The notes under the pieces were generated by a model. It was not told the origin of the DNA. It ran no database searches and was given only the letters and a program-made list of their open reading frames with translations. A program made the translations under genes and the position numbers. From NCBI GenBank assembly GCA_944324235.1, contig CALUVN010000018.1:1-39587 (forward strand): a stretch of 39,587 nucleotides of DNA, given 5' to 3'. This DNA comes from Candidatus Gastranaerophilales bacterium (GTDB lineage Bacteria; Cyanobacteriota; Vampirovibrionia; Gastranaerophilales; Gastranaerophilaceae). Shown piece after piece: positions 28,201 through 33,921 of this stretch; the first letter of the stretch is position 1; each line of letters starts with the position of its first letter.

Positions 28201-28288
28201 CTGTTCCTGGTCCTGCAAGGAGCATAATTGGTCCGTTTAAATTATCTATTGCTTCTTGTTGTTTTGTAGTTGGTTTTATTTCAGCCAT
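25250..28288 (-). CDS. UvrD/PcrA-type helicase fused to RecB-family nuclease
   Basis: A 1012-residue helicase-nuclease for DNA end processing or phage DNA attack. The SF1A helicase has LLAGPGTGKTFTIIHRIE (~25), TYHSFC, VDEYQDTN, GDDDQIIYGFQGA and TTYHGSKGREFEYVYLP, with FVGITRAKHSLCLSF as motif VI. The C-terminal ~250 residues are a PD-(D/E)xK nuclease of the RecB/AddB/Cas4 type: SPSRLNDYLVCPRKFFYLK, GKIDRI, ELYDYKTG, and CKNCAYKHLCK. The first Cys plus the last three could hold a 4Fe-4S cluster. GAGGAAG lies before the ATG. The operator palindrome at 28324 overlaps the promoter. The WYL gene precedes it on the same strand. Confidence 0.93.
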   Translation of the reverse strand: MAEIKPTTKQQEAIDNLNGPIMLLAGPGTGKTFTIIHRIEKMLSEGIEPSSILCLTFSDAAANEMKQRLVKKMGVIASSVDIYTYHSFCNDIIKLYPSQFSLGVGVRLITETEKIKLMKDCIDRANLEYFVPNRADKYHFAGKFISYIEKLKSQRITRNDYFEQIETNPTLMPRIKELEAEIYERESRGETRNKGRYDEIEKIKTNIEKAKELWTLYELYSEKMYSLSLIDFSDMITFVLSAFEEDITFLREVSNKYKYFLVDEYQDTNDLQNEILFHLMEGNDNKNILVVGDDDQIIYGFQGAKSDNIENFLTKYPDTKVICLEENNRSTQSILDFSYEVIQQDKSRLENNDKFKSKNINKKLTAKSEQIIKKDKKIKRLQFGDTLQEFNYIAEDIEKLVKSENCPEELSQIAIIAKKREELQTFGELLKSKNIPFQIDEGKSIFAIKSSIVIYFYLKALNNYLLSSDKLFGLILSEPFKIDLEDYNKILHEKRLLKKDTPKDFISLMKTLSNWKNPEKIQSFLDTFFYLQEYAVTNDLRNTIIEILNRTGILEYYYKTELNRSENLLGIKKLLAEATDFANLNLTTGISDFVDYLDECLQNDIDICLDKDTLIQNAVQLTTYHGSKGREFEYVYLPNLISKSWEDFRMPGEYKLITEPVYDKVTAQEKKDSELTKLLFVGITRAKHSLCLSFADMCDNKPQQITKYLADFTDYDFDGQQFDYKEDDFTKEFVRSISREVYDNKNAFKSEIEERVKNIVLSPSRLNDYLVCPRKFFYLKVLEIDVEEGDWDYANYGSTIHKLLENAVKIAKQTGKYPEIEEIKKELQTGLDNSRFTSPEMKEKFEKQGTSLINSYYPHFVSIPISRIAEVEYTFNGIGIDKYTITGKIDRIEKNSDDTYELYDYKTGNPVSERKVAIGEDKENYYNQLCFYKYAFEKATGKKVSKVGLIYVENHSKNVYKTLIKEDMDYIENLIKSVYEKINTLQFDPIKEDKNGACKNCAYKHLCKLDII

Positions 28289-28323
28289 TTATCTTCCTCA
28301 TTTCTGTAAGAAAATTATATTTG

Positions 28324-28352
28324 AACAATGTGACAAAAATGGTCGTTATTTT
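28324..28352. promoter_or_regulatory. Operator palindrome, copy 2
   Basis: AACAATGTGAC-AAAAATG-GTCGTTATTTT has the same left arm and the same 7-nt spacing as 24716-24744, with a weaker right arm. It lies 36-64 nt before the UvrD-RecB start and overlaps the last bases of the WYL gene. A -10-like TATAAT (minus strand, 28314-28319) is next to it. Read on the minus strand, both sites give TTTTGTCAYATTGTT and then ATATAA. Confidence 0.65.
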
Positions 28353-29313
28353 AATATTTTTCTAAATTTTCTTTCAAATAATTTTTGTATGCTTCTCTTA
28401 AATTTTTAGGCGCTAAAATTTCACAGTTTTTGCCCCATTTAAAAACATGCCACATAATTTCTTTATCTCCACTTGCTTTAAAGTTGACCAAAAGGTTTCC
28501 ATTTTCGTCTTTTTTTATTTTTTGTGTAGGATGAAATTTGTACTGTTCGGCATCATCTGCAACTTCTTTTGAAAATTTTAATTTAACGTCTAAAATTTCA
28601 CCTTGATAAACCCCAAAGGATTTATTTGAATATTCATCTAAATTAAATTTTGCTCTATCAAATTTATTGTTTGTTAATTCTAGTTTTTCAAACTTGTGTA
28701 AAAGATAGTTGTATATTCCATCTCCTTTAGCTTTTTCTCTAGCAATAAGATGGATTTTTTCACCGTAAATTATTCCAAGAGGTTCAATTAATCGCTCTTT
28801 ATTATGATAAATTCCCTTTAAAACGGTTGATTCTTTAATAGATTTTCTGACTAATTCAAACACGTCTAAACTTATTTTGTATTGAGGAGTTTGACGTACA
28901 GCTAATCCTTCTGTCTGTAAAATCATTTCAATATTATTTTCTAAATGAGTGATATTTTTTCTGTTTAGTGCTTTAATTTTTTCAACAGTTTTTGTAATTT
29001 CTTCAACTAGTTGAGGATTTTTCGTTAAGCTTTGCAACTGTTCTATGTTTGCAAGTTCTTTTGGTGAAAAAGAAATTAAATTGCTGATAGAAAAATTGGT
29101 AAATCCCCAATGTTTTTGGTTGTCATCGACTTCGATTTCATCAATTTGAGGGAAAATACAAGTTAAGCTATCTCGCATTCTTTCTGCAGTTCTTCTTGAA
29201 ACATTATATCTCTCGGCAATCTCAGATAATGTAACCCCTTGAATTTTTGATCCCATATAAACAGCTAAATCTAAAATATCTGAAACCCTTGAATATCTTG
29301 GTTTATCTTCCAT
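28351..29313 (-). CDS. WYL-domain transcriptional regulator
   Basis: A 320-residue regulator, length normal for the family. The N-terminal winged helix-turn-helix includes GVTLSEIAERYNVSRRTAERM. The middle holds the WYL-type ligand domain (KGIYHNKERLIEPLGIIYGEKIHLIARE), and the C-terminal part (EIMWHVFKWGKNCEILAPKNLREAYKNYL) is the WCX extension. WYL proteins such as BrxR and CapW control phage-defence operons and sense nucleic-acid signals. The start at 29313 is set by GAGGG; a TTG reading six codons longer exists. It is followed by the helicase-nuclease gene and shares that gene's strand. It is the likely repressor at the two palindromes, though its own promoter lacks that site. Confidence 0.92.
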   Translation of the reverse strand: MEDKPRYSRVSDILDLAVYMGSKIQGVTLSEIAERYNVSRRTAERMRDSLTCIFPQIDEIEVDDNQKHWGFTNFSISNLISFSPKELANIEQLQSLTKNPQLVEEITKTVEKIKALNRKNITHLENNIEMILQTEGLAVRQTPQYKISLDVFELVRKSIKESTVLKGIYHNKERLIEPLGIIYGEKIHLIAREKAKGDGIYNYLLHKFEKLELTNNKFDRAKFNLDEYSNKSFGVYQGEILDVKLKFSKEVADDAEQYKFHPTQKIKKDENGNLLVNFKASGDKEIMWHVFKWGKNCEILAPKNLREAYKNYLKENLEKY

Positions 29314-29469
29314 AAGCCCTCTTTCTTTCAATATTTTTGTTCAAAAGTAGTTCTTCATCACTTGCCAGTTAGGCTCTTACAAGTATGTATTTTGGGTTAC
29401 TGTTTATTTCGATACCCAGAAGTCTCATTCAAGTAACTTATCGTAAGACTTCTTAGACTGATTATACCA
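29314..29469 (-). promoter_or_regulatory. WYL gene promoter and structured ~140-nt leader
   Basis: Minus strand TGGTATAAT (29461-29469) is an extended -10. The leader that follows has an AGAAGTCT/AGACTTCT stem (29418-29425 with 29446-29453), a GGGT...ACCC stem and a CTTG...CAAG stem. I do not recognise a known riboswitch class in it. Confidence 0.45.
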
Positions 29470-29512
29470 TTTTTTCATAAATAATTCTAATAATTAAATT
29501 TTCCCATTAACA

Positions 29513-29542
29513 ATAAGGGCTTTAATTGTTTAAAGCCCTTAT
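29513..29542 (-). terminator. Terminator of the zinc-ribbon gene
   Basis: ATAAGGGCTTTAA and TTAAAGCCCTTAT form a 13-bp stem with a 4-nt loop, 11 nt after the stop codon. The T run after it is weak. Confidence 0.7.
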
Positions 29543-29553
29543 AAATTAATATT

Positions 29554-29973
29554 TTAGTCAAAAACGGAGGTTGCACTACATCTTTCACTCTTTTTCAAGT
29601 TTTGCTTGTTTTCACGTATGTAATCTCGAATTTTGTGGTAATAATCACTTACTCTGTTAAAGGCAATTTTTTCATTGCAATTAAGACAATAAAATTTGAT
29701 AACGTGGCATCCTGAAAGAATTGATGCTCCGCAAAAATATGGGATTAATTCAGTTTTTCCACATATTGGACATTTTATTTTTGGAAAAATTGAGCTATTG
29801 ATTTCAAAAGATCCCAACCAAATAATTGCAACATCTAGAGGCATTCCCTCTTTAAATTCTAATTTGTCATCACTAGAAAAAATGTGAGGGTATAATTCTC
29901 CAACATTGTAGGCCTCTTTTGCCTCTGTAGTTTTGCACAATTCATCAGCTTCTGTTTTAGTTAAGTAATTTTT
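29554..29973 (-). CDS. SAM-riboswitch-controlled zinc-ribbon protein
   Basis: A 139-residue protein of unknown function. The N-terminal ~60 residues are acidic and helical, beginning MKNYLTKTEADELCK. Then KCPICGKTELIP and FYCLNCNEK provide two CxxC pairs about 30 residues apart, a likely zinc ribbon. The tail is basic and helical. The start at 29973 follows AAAGAGG; a longer reading to 30015 has no ribosome site. A SAM-I-type riboswitch lies upstream in the same transcript. The segment ATCTCTTT between the two could pair with the AAAGAGG ribosome site, suggesting translational control. It sits at the outer edge of the defence block. Confidence 0.7.
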   Translation of the reverse strand, partial: KNYLTKTEADELCKTTEAKEAYNVGELYPHIFSSDDKLEFKEGMPLDVAIIWLGSFEINSSIFPKIKCPICGKTELIPYFCGASILSGCHVIKFYCLNCNEKIAFNRVSDYYHKIRDYIRENKQNLKKSERCSATSVFD

Positions 29974-30026
29974 CATTCTTACCTCTTTCTTTTTTGAGTA
30001 CCAACATACCCACAAAGAGATACTTT

Positions 30027-30108
30027 ACTCATCATACAAGCTTTAGCACCTGATTTAATAGGTTGCTGTACGATCATCGGGCTTGTCCCTAGCGTACTCT
30101 TTATGAGT
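30027..30108 (-). ncRNA. SAM-I (S-box) riboswitch
   Basis: On the minus strand, P1 is ACTCAT/ATGAGT. The element then reads AAAGAG, GTACG, CTAGGGACAAGCCCGATGAT, CGTAC, AGCAACC, a loop, and AGGTGCTAA. These match the S-box core (GGGAC..GCCCGATGA, GCAACC, GGTGCTAA), and P2 (GTACG/CGTAC) and P3 (ACCT/AGGT) both pair. It precedes the zinc-ribbon gene by about 55 nt. A minus-strand extended -10, TGATATACT (30115-30123), places the transcription start near the first base of P1. Confidence 0.88.
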
Positions 30109-30114
30109 ATTGAT

Positions 30115-30123
30115 AGTATATCA
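30115..30123 (-). promoter_or_regulatory. Extended -10 promoter of the riboswitch gene
   Basis: TGATATACT on the minus strand lies about 7 nt before P1 of the riboswitch. The -35 is weak. Confidence 0.5.
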
Positions 30124-30231
30124 AATCCATACGACAAATCCGGACACCATTCTTGAAAGCTTGTAAAATGCTATAATTGTAATTATTAAATATATAGAAC
30201 TATACTACTTTAAATAGAATAATTAGATTAT

Positions 30232-30291
30232 AAAAGGACCTTTTTTATTTGCAGAAAGAGAATTTGAGCTTAAAAAAGTAAAATTCTCTTA
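30232..30291 (+). repeat. Island repeat copy B
   Basis: AAAAGGACCTTTTTTATTTG followed by CAGAAAGAGAATTTGAG matches 18047 and 32350. In one frame it reads IIKGPFLFAEREFELKK and then VKFS and a stop; copy C reads TKGLFLFAKREFAIP and a stop. These may be the last codons of a lost integrase. The surrounding stretch 30124-30613 has no gene. Confidence 0.6.
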
Positions 30292-30359
30292 AAATAAAAT
30301 GTTTAAAATTCTCTAAAAACCTCGAAAGCCTGCACTTTGTGGGAATTTTCGCACTAAAA

Positions 30360-30380
30360 AAGAGGCCTATTATGCCTCTT
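30360..30380. terminator. Hairpin next to the ssrA-like fragment
   Basis: AAGAGGC and GCCTCTT with a 7-nt CTATTAT loop, flanked by A and T rich bases. It sits just before the ssrA-like 3' end, as the true ssrA terminator does at 32669. Confidence 0.65.
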
Positions 30381-30390
30381 ATTTATAAAT

Positions 30391-30424
30391 ACTGGAGACA
30401 GTGGGAGTCGAAACAATGTCCAAA
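30391..30424 (-). repeat. Degenerate copy of the ssrA 3' end
   Basis: ACTGGAGACAGTGGGAGTCG, then AAACAATGTCCAAA, matches 32710-32743 (ACTGGAGACGAGGGGAGTCG, then AACCCCTGTCCAAA) with substitutions in the acceptor/T-arm positions. It is not long enough to be a functional tmRNA. It looks like a remnant attachment site. Confidence 0.75.
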
Positions 30425-30462
30425 GATTTCTCCATTTTAGCATATTGCATACTTATAGTATT

Positions 30463-30518
30463 GCTCTATATTTCACTTATATCAAGTGGTTTCAAGGTTT
30501 TCTTATCATTCTGACACA
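30463..30518. repeat. Imperfect repeat R2
   Basis: This partner of 15594-15650 shares GCTCTATATT, ATATCAAGT and TGACACA in order. It lies 40 nt beyond the ssrA-like fragment. Confidence 0.55.
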
Positions 30519-30613
30519 CTTAATTTAATAAACAACTCCAGGAAATATAAAAGATCCTAAACGTAGGATATCTAATTAGACCTAATATGACCTAATGATA
30601 TTTTATTTGATTA

Positions 30614-31855
30614 TTAAAATTCTTTTAGTAATTTAGTACAATTCTTTTGTACAACAGATAAAATGTTTTTCCCAATTTCGTTTTCAAAGCTGTTTATAAC
30701 ACCACTCACAATATCAGGAAGAGTTTCACATTGATTTTTTATCACTTTTTTTAATTGAGTAAAGCTGATATCATTTTCATTTGCTAATTTTTCAAAGTGT
30801 CTTAATAAAATCTCATCATGTTTATAATGTCCACCAATTTTCATTGCCATTTTGTTTGACAATCCAGGGTAAACTTCGGAACAGAGAATATCGTATGCAG
30901 GTGCAAATTTTATTTCTCCATTGTCATAATGCAGAATAGAAAAATTCTTGCCATGAGCGTCATTATTTCCTATTAAATAATTAAAAATCATTAATTGAAT
31001 AAACTGATTAATTGCAACGGCAGGCTGAGATGTAACTCTTAAAATTTCAAAACATCTTTTAAAATCAACCCCACCTTCTGATTGGTACTTATACGCACTT
31101 GGAATATTAGAAGCCTGACAAAAATCTTCTTGGTGAATTCTTTTTATTTTATTATCAATTACTTCTCTATCGTATCTTTGAATTAAAAAATATTTTGTTT
31201 TGTTTGCATAACCGATTTTGACATCTGGAACTTTTATTCCTAACTTTTCAGCAGCTTTTATACATATAAATTCATTTTCAATTGTTTCATTAAATCCGTT
31301 TATTGCAGGTTTTATAATATGGCTTGTCGGTACATTATCTTTTGGAATTCCAATTTGTCCATTAACAACAATTATGGAGGTTTTATCCTGTGCACCGGCT
31401 AAAGATAATCTCATATCTTCAATCCCTGTTGCTAATGGCTTTTGAGGTAGTTCATTTATAAACTTTTCCAGTTCATCATCTGATAATGATGTATAATTAA
31501 TTTCATAAGATTCTTGCAAATATTTTGAAGATGTTTGCTCATCATCACTATCAAAGAACGAAACAGCCCCTGCACAATCATAACCTATTGCTTGCAATAT
31601 AGAAAAATCATTTTTAGGATTAATTCCATATTTTTTCCCGATAGTAATTCTTGTATGTTCGCTTTCAGGTAATAATCCATTAAAAAAGCCTCTACATTGT
31701 TTGTTTTCAAAAGGCTCTTTTTGAATTGGCAAACTTAGAGATAGGATTCTATCAGTATTGTTAGAATATTGGAAATTTACACCACCGTAGCCGTCTTTTT
31801 CTAATATTCCGATATGTTTATCGTTTAAAAATACATTCAAAGAATTACTCAACAT
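30614..31855 (-). CDS. hipA: HipA-family toxin kinase
   Basis: A 413-residue serine/threonine kinase-like toxin; in E. coli HipA inactivates glutamyl-tRNA synthetase and promotes dormancy. The N-terminal couple_hipA part has FNGLLPESEHTRITIGKKYGI. The kinase-like region shows SLAGAQDKTSI, the catalytic loop YLIGNNDAHGKNFSI (Asp, Asn) and FAPAYDILCS with the metal-binding Asp. Length is near the family norm of about 440. Its ATG overlaps the end of hipB by 11 nt, so the two are translationally coupled. It sits in its own ~2-kb segment between island repeats B and C, with lysine/asparagine-rich composition like the rest of the island. Confidence 0.93.
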   Translation of the reverse strand: MLSNSLNVFLNDKHIGILEKDGYGGVNFQYSNNTDRILSLSLPIQKEPFENKQCRGFFNGLLPESEHTRITIGKKYGINPKNDFSILQAIGYDCAGAVSFFDSDDEQTSSKYLQESYEINYTSLSDDELEKFINELPQKPLATGIEDMRLSLAGAQDKTSIIVVNGQIGIPKDNVPTSHIIKPAINGFNETIENEFICIKAAEKLGIKVPDVKIGYANKTKYFLIQRYDREVIDNKIKRIHQEDFCQASNIPSAYKYQSEGGVDFKRCFEILRVTSQPAVAINQFIQLMIFNYLIGNNDAHGKNFSILHYDNGEIKFAPAYDILCSEVYPGLSNKMAMKIGGHYKHDEILLRHFEKLANENDISFTQLKKVIKNQCETLPDIVSGVINSFENEIGKNILSVVQKNCTKLLKEF

Positions 31856-32084
31856 CTACCTCATAAATTTTTTCAAAAGGAGACTTCATATCTATTACAA
31901 TTCCTAAAGCATTACAAACATCTATAACTTTCCCAATTTGTGCAGTTTTTTTCCCGTTTTCTAAATCAACGAGAAATCTTACTCCAACATTAGCTGCAAT
32001 TGCCACATCAGCTTGTGTAAGATGATGTGCCTTACGCATCTTCTTTATAAATTCTCCTAATTTTTTAGTATCTGTAATATTCAT
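31845..32084 (-). CDS. hipB: HipB-family antitoxin/repressor
   Basis: A 79-residue XRE-type DNA-binding protein. The helix-turn-helix is MRKAHHLTQADVAIAANVGVRFLVDLENGKK near residues 16-46, and PFEKIYEV forms the tail typical of HipB. It should neutralise HipA and repress the operon. It is first in the hipBA transcript and overlaps hipA by 11 nt. Three identical-arm operators (TTTTACC-N4-GGTAAAA) lie upstream, one of them ending against the ATG and covering the only weak ribosome site (AGG). Confidence 0.93.
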   Translation of the reverse strand: MNITDTKKLGEFIKKMRKAHHLTQADVAIAANVGVRFLVDLENGKKTAQIGKVIDVCNALGIVIDMKSPFEKIYEVDVE

Positions 32085-32201
32085 TTTTACCTATCGGTAA
32101 AATTTTACTATATTTTTACAAAAAAATCAACTTTTTTACCGTTCGGTAAAAATCATTGTTTTAAAATACTATTTAATTAAAAATTTTACCGATAGGTAAA
32201 A
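32085..32201 (-). promoter_or_regulatory. hipBA promoter with three operators
   Basis: TTTTACC-N4-GGTAAAA occurs at 32085-32102, 32134-32151 and 32184-32201, with spacers TATC, GTTC and GATA. Start-to-start distances are 49 and 50 nt. Minus strand -35 TTGATT (32125-32130), a 17-bp spacer and -10 TAAAAT (32102-32107) sit between the first two, so bound HipB would block the promoter. The next 148 nt (32202-32349) hold nothing clear. Confidence 0.85.
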
Positions 32202-32349
32202 ATGTTCTCTTTGTTATTTTATCTTTTTATCAAATTTAGTAATTAATTTTTATTTTTTAGACATATTTTTGTAATGTCCTTTTTCTCGGGAAAACGAAAG
32301 TCTAACAAATATCCAATTAGGCTGAAATATACACTACAAAAGCTTTTAC

Positions 32350-32526
32350 AAAAGGACTCTTTTTATTTGCCAAAAGAGAATTTGCGATTCCTTAACTCAA
32401 AATTCTCTAAATTCTCTCTTTCTAAATTCTCTTAATTTCACTAAATTACGTACTGCGCGCGTATTTGCACTATATAAAATAGCGCTAACCCTTGCTATGA
32501 TTGGTAAAATTGGAGACGAGGGGAGT
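32350..32526 (+). repeat. Island repeat copy C ending in ssrA core
   Basis: AAAAGGACTCTTTTTATTTG and AGAGAATTTG match copies A and B; the block at 32446-32515 matches A. It ends in TGGAGACGAGGGGAGT (32511-32526), identical for 16 nt to the ssrA 3' end at 32711-32726, exactly 200 nt away in the same orientation. The 16-mer is the likely crossover core of an earlier insertion. Confidence 0.8.
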
Positions 32527-32620
32527 GTCTTGGTCGCTCGCATTTAACGGCAATTCCGCGATTTGTAGCGGGTTTTCAACCCTTACAAATCGGCTTCAGC
32601 CTCAGCTCGCTCCCGCTCGA

Positions 32621-32649
32621 CCCCCTGACAAGACTTTGTCTTGTAGGGG
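32621..32649. repeat. GC-richer hairpin in the post-ssrA spacer
   Basis: CCCC-CTG-ACAAGAC-TTT-GTCTTGT-A-GGGG. It lies in a locally GC-rich stretch (32530-32650) unlike its AT-rich surroundings. The stretch contains CTCGCTCCCGCTCGACC, the complement of the AGAGCGGGAGCG type found at 39449. Confidence 0.5.
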
Positions 32650-32668
32650 TTCTCAATTTCACAATCTT

Positions 32669-32711
32669 AGTAATAAAAAAGGACTACCTAAAGCAGTCCT
32701 TTTTTATTACT
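32669..32711 (-). terminator. Terminator of ssrA
   Basis: AGTAATAAAAAAGGACT and AGTCCTTTTTTATTACT form a perfect 17-bp stem with a 9-nt loop. It begins directly at the tmRNA 3' end and ends in a T run on the minus strand. Confidence 0.93.
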
Positions 32712-33106
32712 GGAGACGAGGGGAGTCGAACCCCTGTCCAAAATGGATCTAAACAAACTTCTACGAGTGTAGATACTTATTTTCTCAACTGATTCGGGAA
32801 AGTATCATTACCCTTAAATCAGCCCTAGGTTTTATTTGAGGGAAACTCTAAACCCTTGACGGTTATCTTGATACCGCTACCGTCATCGCGGTACTGCGGC
32901 TTGCATAATGGACCCATATCGCCGGCAAGCTGGGCTATATGAGTAGCTAATTAGCGACTACGCAGCCAATGCATATGCTCTTGGGCTGAAGTCTGCTTTA
33001 ATTACATTGTTAGCATTTAATTTAGTTTGCTCGTTGATAACCGAGAACAGCGCTCGGACTCGCAGCCTGTTTCAATCTGGCATCCTGTCAAATCCAAAAC
33101 GTCCCC
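32711..33106 (-). ncRNA. ssrA: Transfer-messenger RNA (tmRNA)
   Basis: It rescues stalled ribosomes and tags the unfinished protein for degradation. The 5' end GGGGACG (33100-33106) pairs with CGTCTCC at 32712-32718, and the T arm GGGGTTCGACTCCCC is next to it. The 5' side reads TTTTGGATTTGACAGG, the tmRNA signature. The tag reading frame runs from GCT at 33014 to TAG at 32958 and encodes ANNVIKADFSPRAYALAA, ending in the proteolysis signal ALAA. CCA is not encoded after the discriminator A. Length is about 396 nt, in one piece. Its 3' end is the apparent insertion target of the island. Confidence 0.97.
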
Positions 33107-33138
33107 GTATTCACTATTTTCAATGTCCTGTATCTTTT

Positions 33139-33167
33139 ATTATAATCTATTATTAATTCATTTTCAA
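33139..33167 (-). promoter_or_regulatory. ssrA promoter
   Basis: Minus strand -35 TTGAAA (33162-33167), a 17-bp spacer and -10 TATAAT (33139-33144). The start would be near 33132, leaving a ~25-nt leader for RNase P to remove. Confidence 0.8.
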
Positions 33168-33201
33168 CTCTCTGGCAAAAAAAATTTTTACAGGGTTTAC
33201 T

Positions 33202-33921
33202 ATGTATATGAAAATTCAACAATATAATAATCAACAAAGTTTTACATCAAGGCTTAATCCTGTTAAACCATTCCAAATCAATACTAAATTAGGGAAGCTT
33301 AATTTCTCCGAAATTAAAGTTAAAGAATTACCAAAAGGTAATCAGTTAGATGAAATCGCAGATTTTTTCTGTACTAATTTTGCTTCCTTTACCAACGACC
33401 CTTACTGGTTGGCGTATAGGAGCAAGAAAAACAAAGATTATATCCGTAACGGCTTTGTGAGTTATATAAAACCTAAAATTAAATACGATGACGGCAGTTT
33501 TACTATGCTTGCAGGATGTGATGAAAAAGGTAAATTACGCGCTGCCTGTATTTCTTACAGCTTTGACGAAGTACCTTTAGCAGCTGCTAACACCCTCTAT
33601 GTTGACTCTCTTGCCGTCGACAAAAAATTCCGCGGGCTCGGGCTTGGCAAAACTATGCTAGAAAAAACAATAGACATTAATAAGAATACATTTACTGATG
33701 TATTTCTCAAAGGTGAAGTTAAGGCTGCAGGATTTTACGAAAAAATGGGGTTTGAAAAAATGACTCCTGATAATCTGCGGCAAAGACAGGTCATAGAAGT
33801 TATTGCTGCACACGGAGACGGCGACGGTTATCCTGATTATGTTCATTTCTTCACAAAACATTTGCAGCAGGACAAACCTCTATGGTACGAGATTATTAAC
33901 AAATTAGTATTCAGACGCTAA
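33202..33921 (+). CDS. GNAT-family N-acetyltransferase with N-terminal tag
   Basis: A 239-residue acetyl-CoA-dependent acyltransferase. The GNAT fold is shown by TLYVDSLAVDKKFRGLGLGKTMLEKTI near residues 132-158 (R-G-x-G-x-G/K acetyl-CoA loop), and KAAGFYEKMGFEKM is the usual C-terminal GFYEKMGF motif. The first ~30 residues are a polar extension with SFTSR (residues 13-17), matching the F-x-G/S N-terminal motif of unrelated proteins in the window. CAGGG lies 6-7 nt before the ATG; a second ATG two codons on is possible. It overlaps the convergent XRE gene by 4 nt. Substrate unknown. Confidence 0.87.
   Translation: MYMKIQQYNNQQSFTSRLNPVKPFQINTKLGKLNFSEIKVKELPKGNQLDEIADFFCTNFASFTNDPYWLAYRSKKNKDYIRNGFVSYIKPKIKYDDGSFTMLAGCDEKGKLRAACISYSFDEVPLAAANTLYVDSLAVDKKFRGLGLGKTMLEKTIDINKNTFTDVFLKGEVKAAGFYEKMGFEKMTPDNLRQRQVIEVIAAHGDGDGYPDYVHFFTKHLQQDKPLWYEIINKLVFRR

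Noticed and set aside
30391-30424. A tRNA or second tmRNA gene
   Set aside because: Only the 3' 34 nt resembles ssrA, with damaged acceptor/T-arm pairing and no 5' half or tag frame nearby.
32501-32752. An 83-residue plus-strand reading frame
   Set aside because: It runs through the ssrA terminator and the tmRNA 3' end, has no ribosome site, and its peptide (RRGESNPCPKWI) is antisense to the tmRNA.
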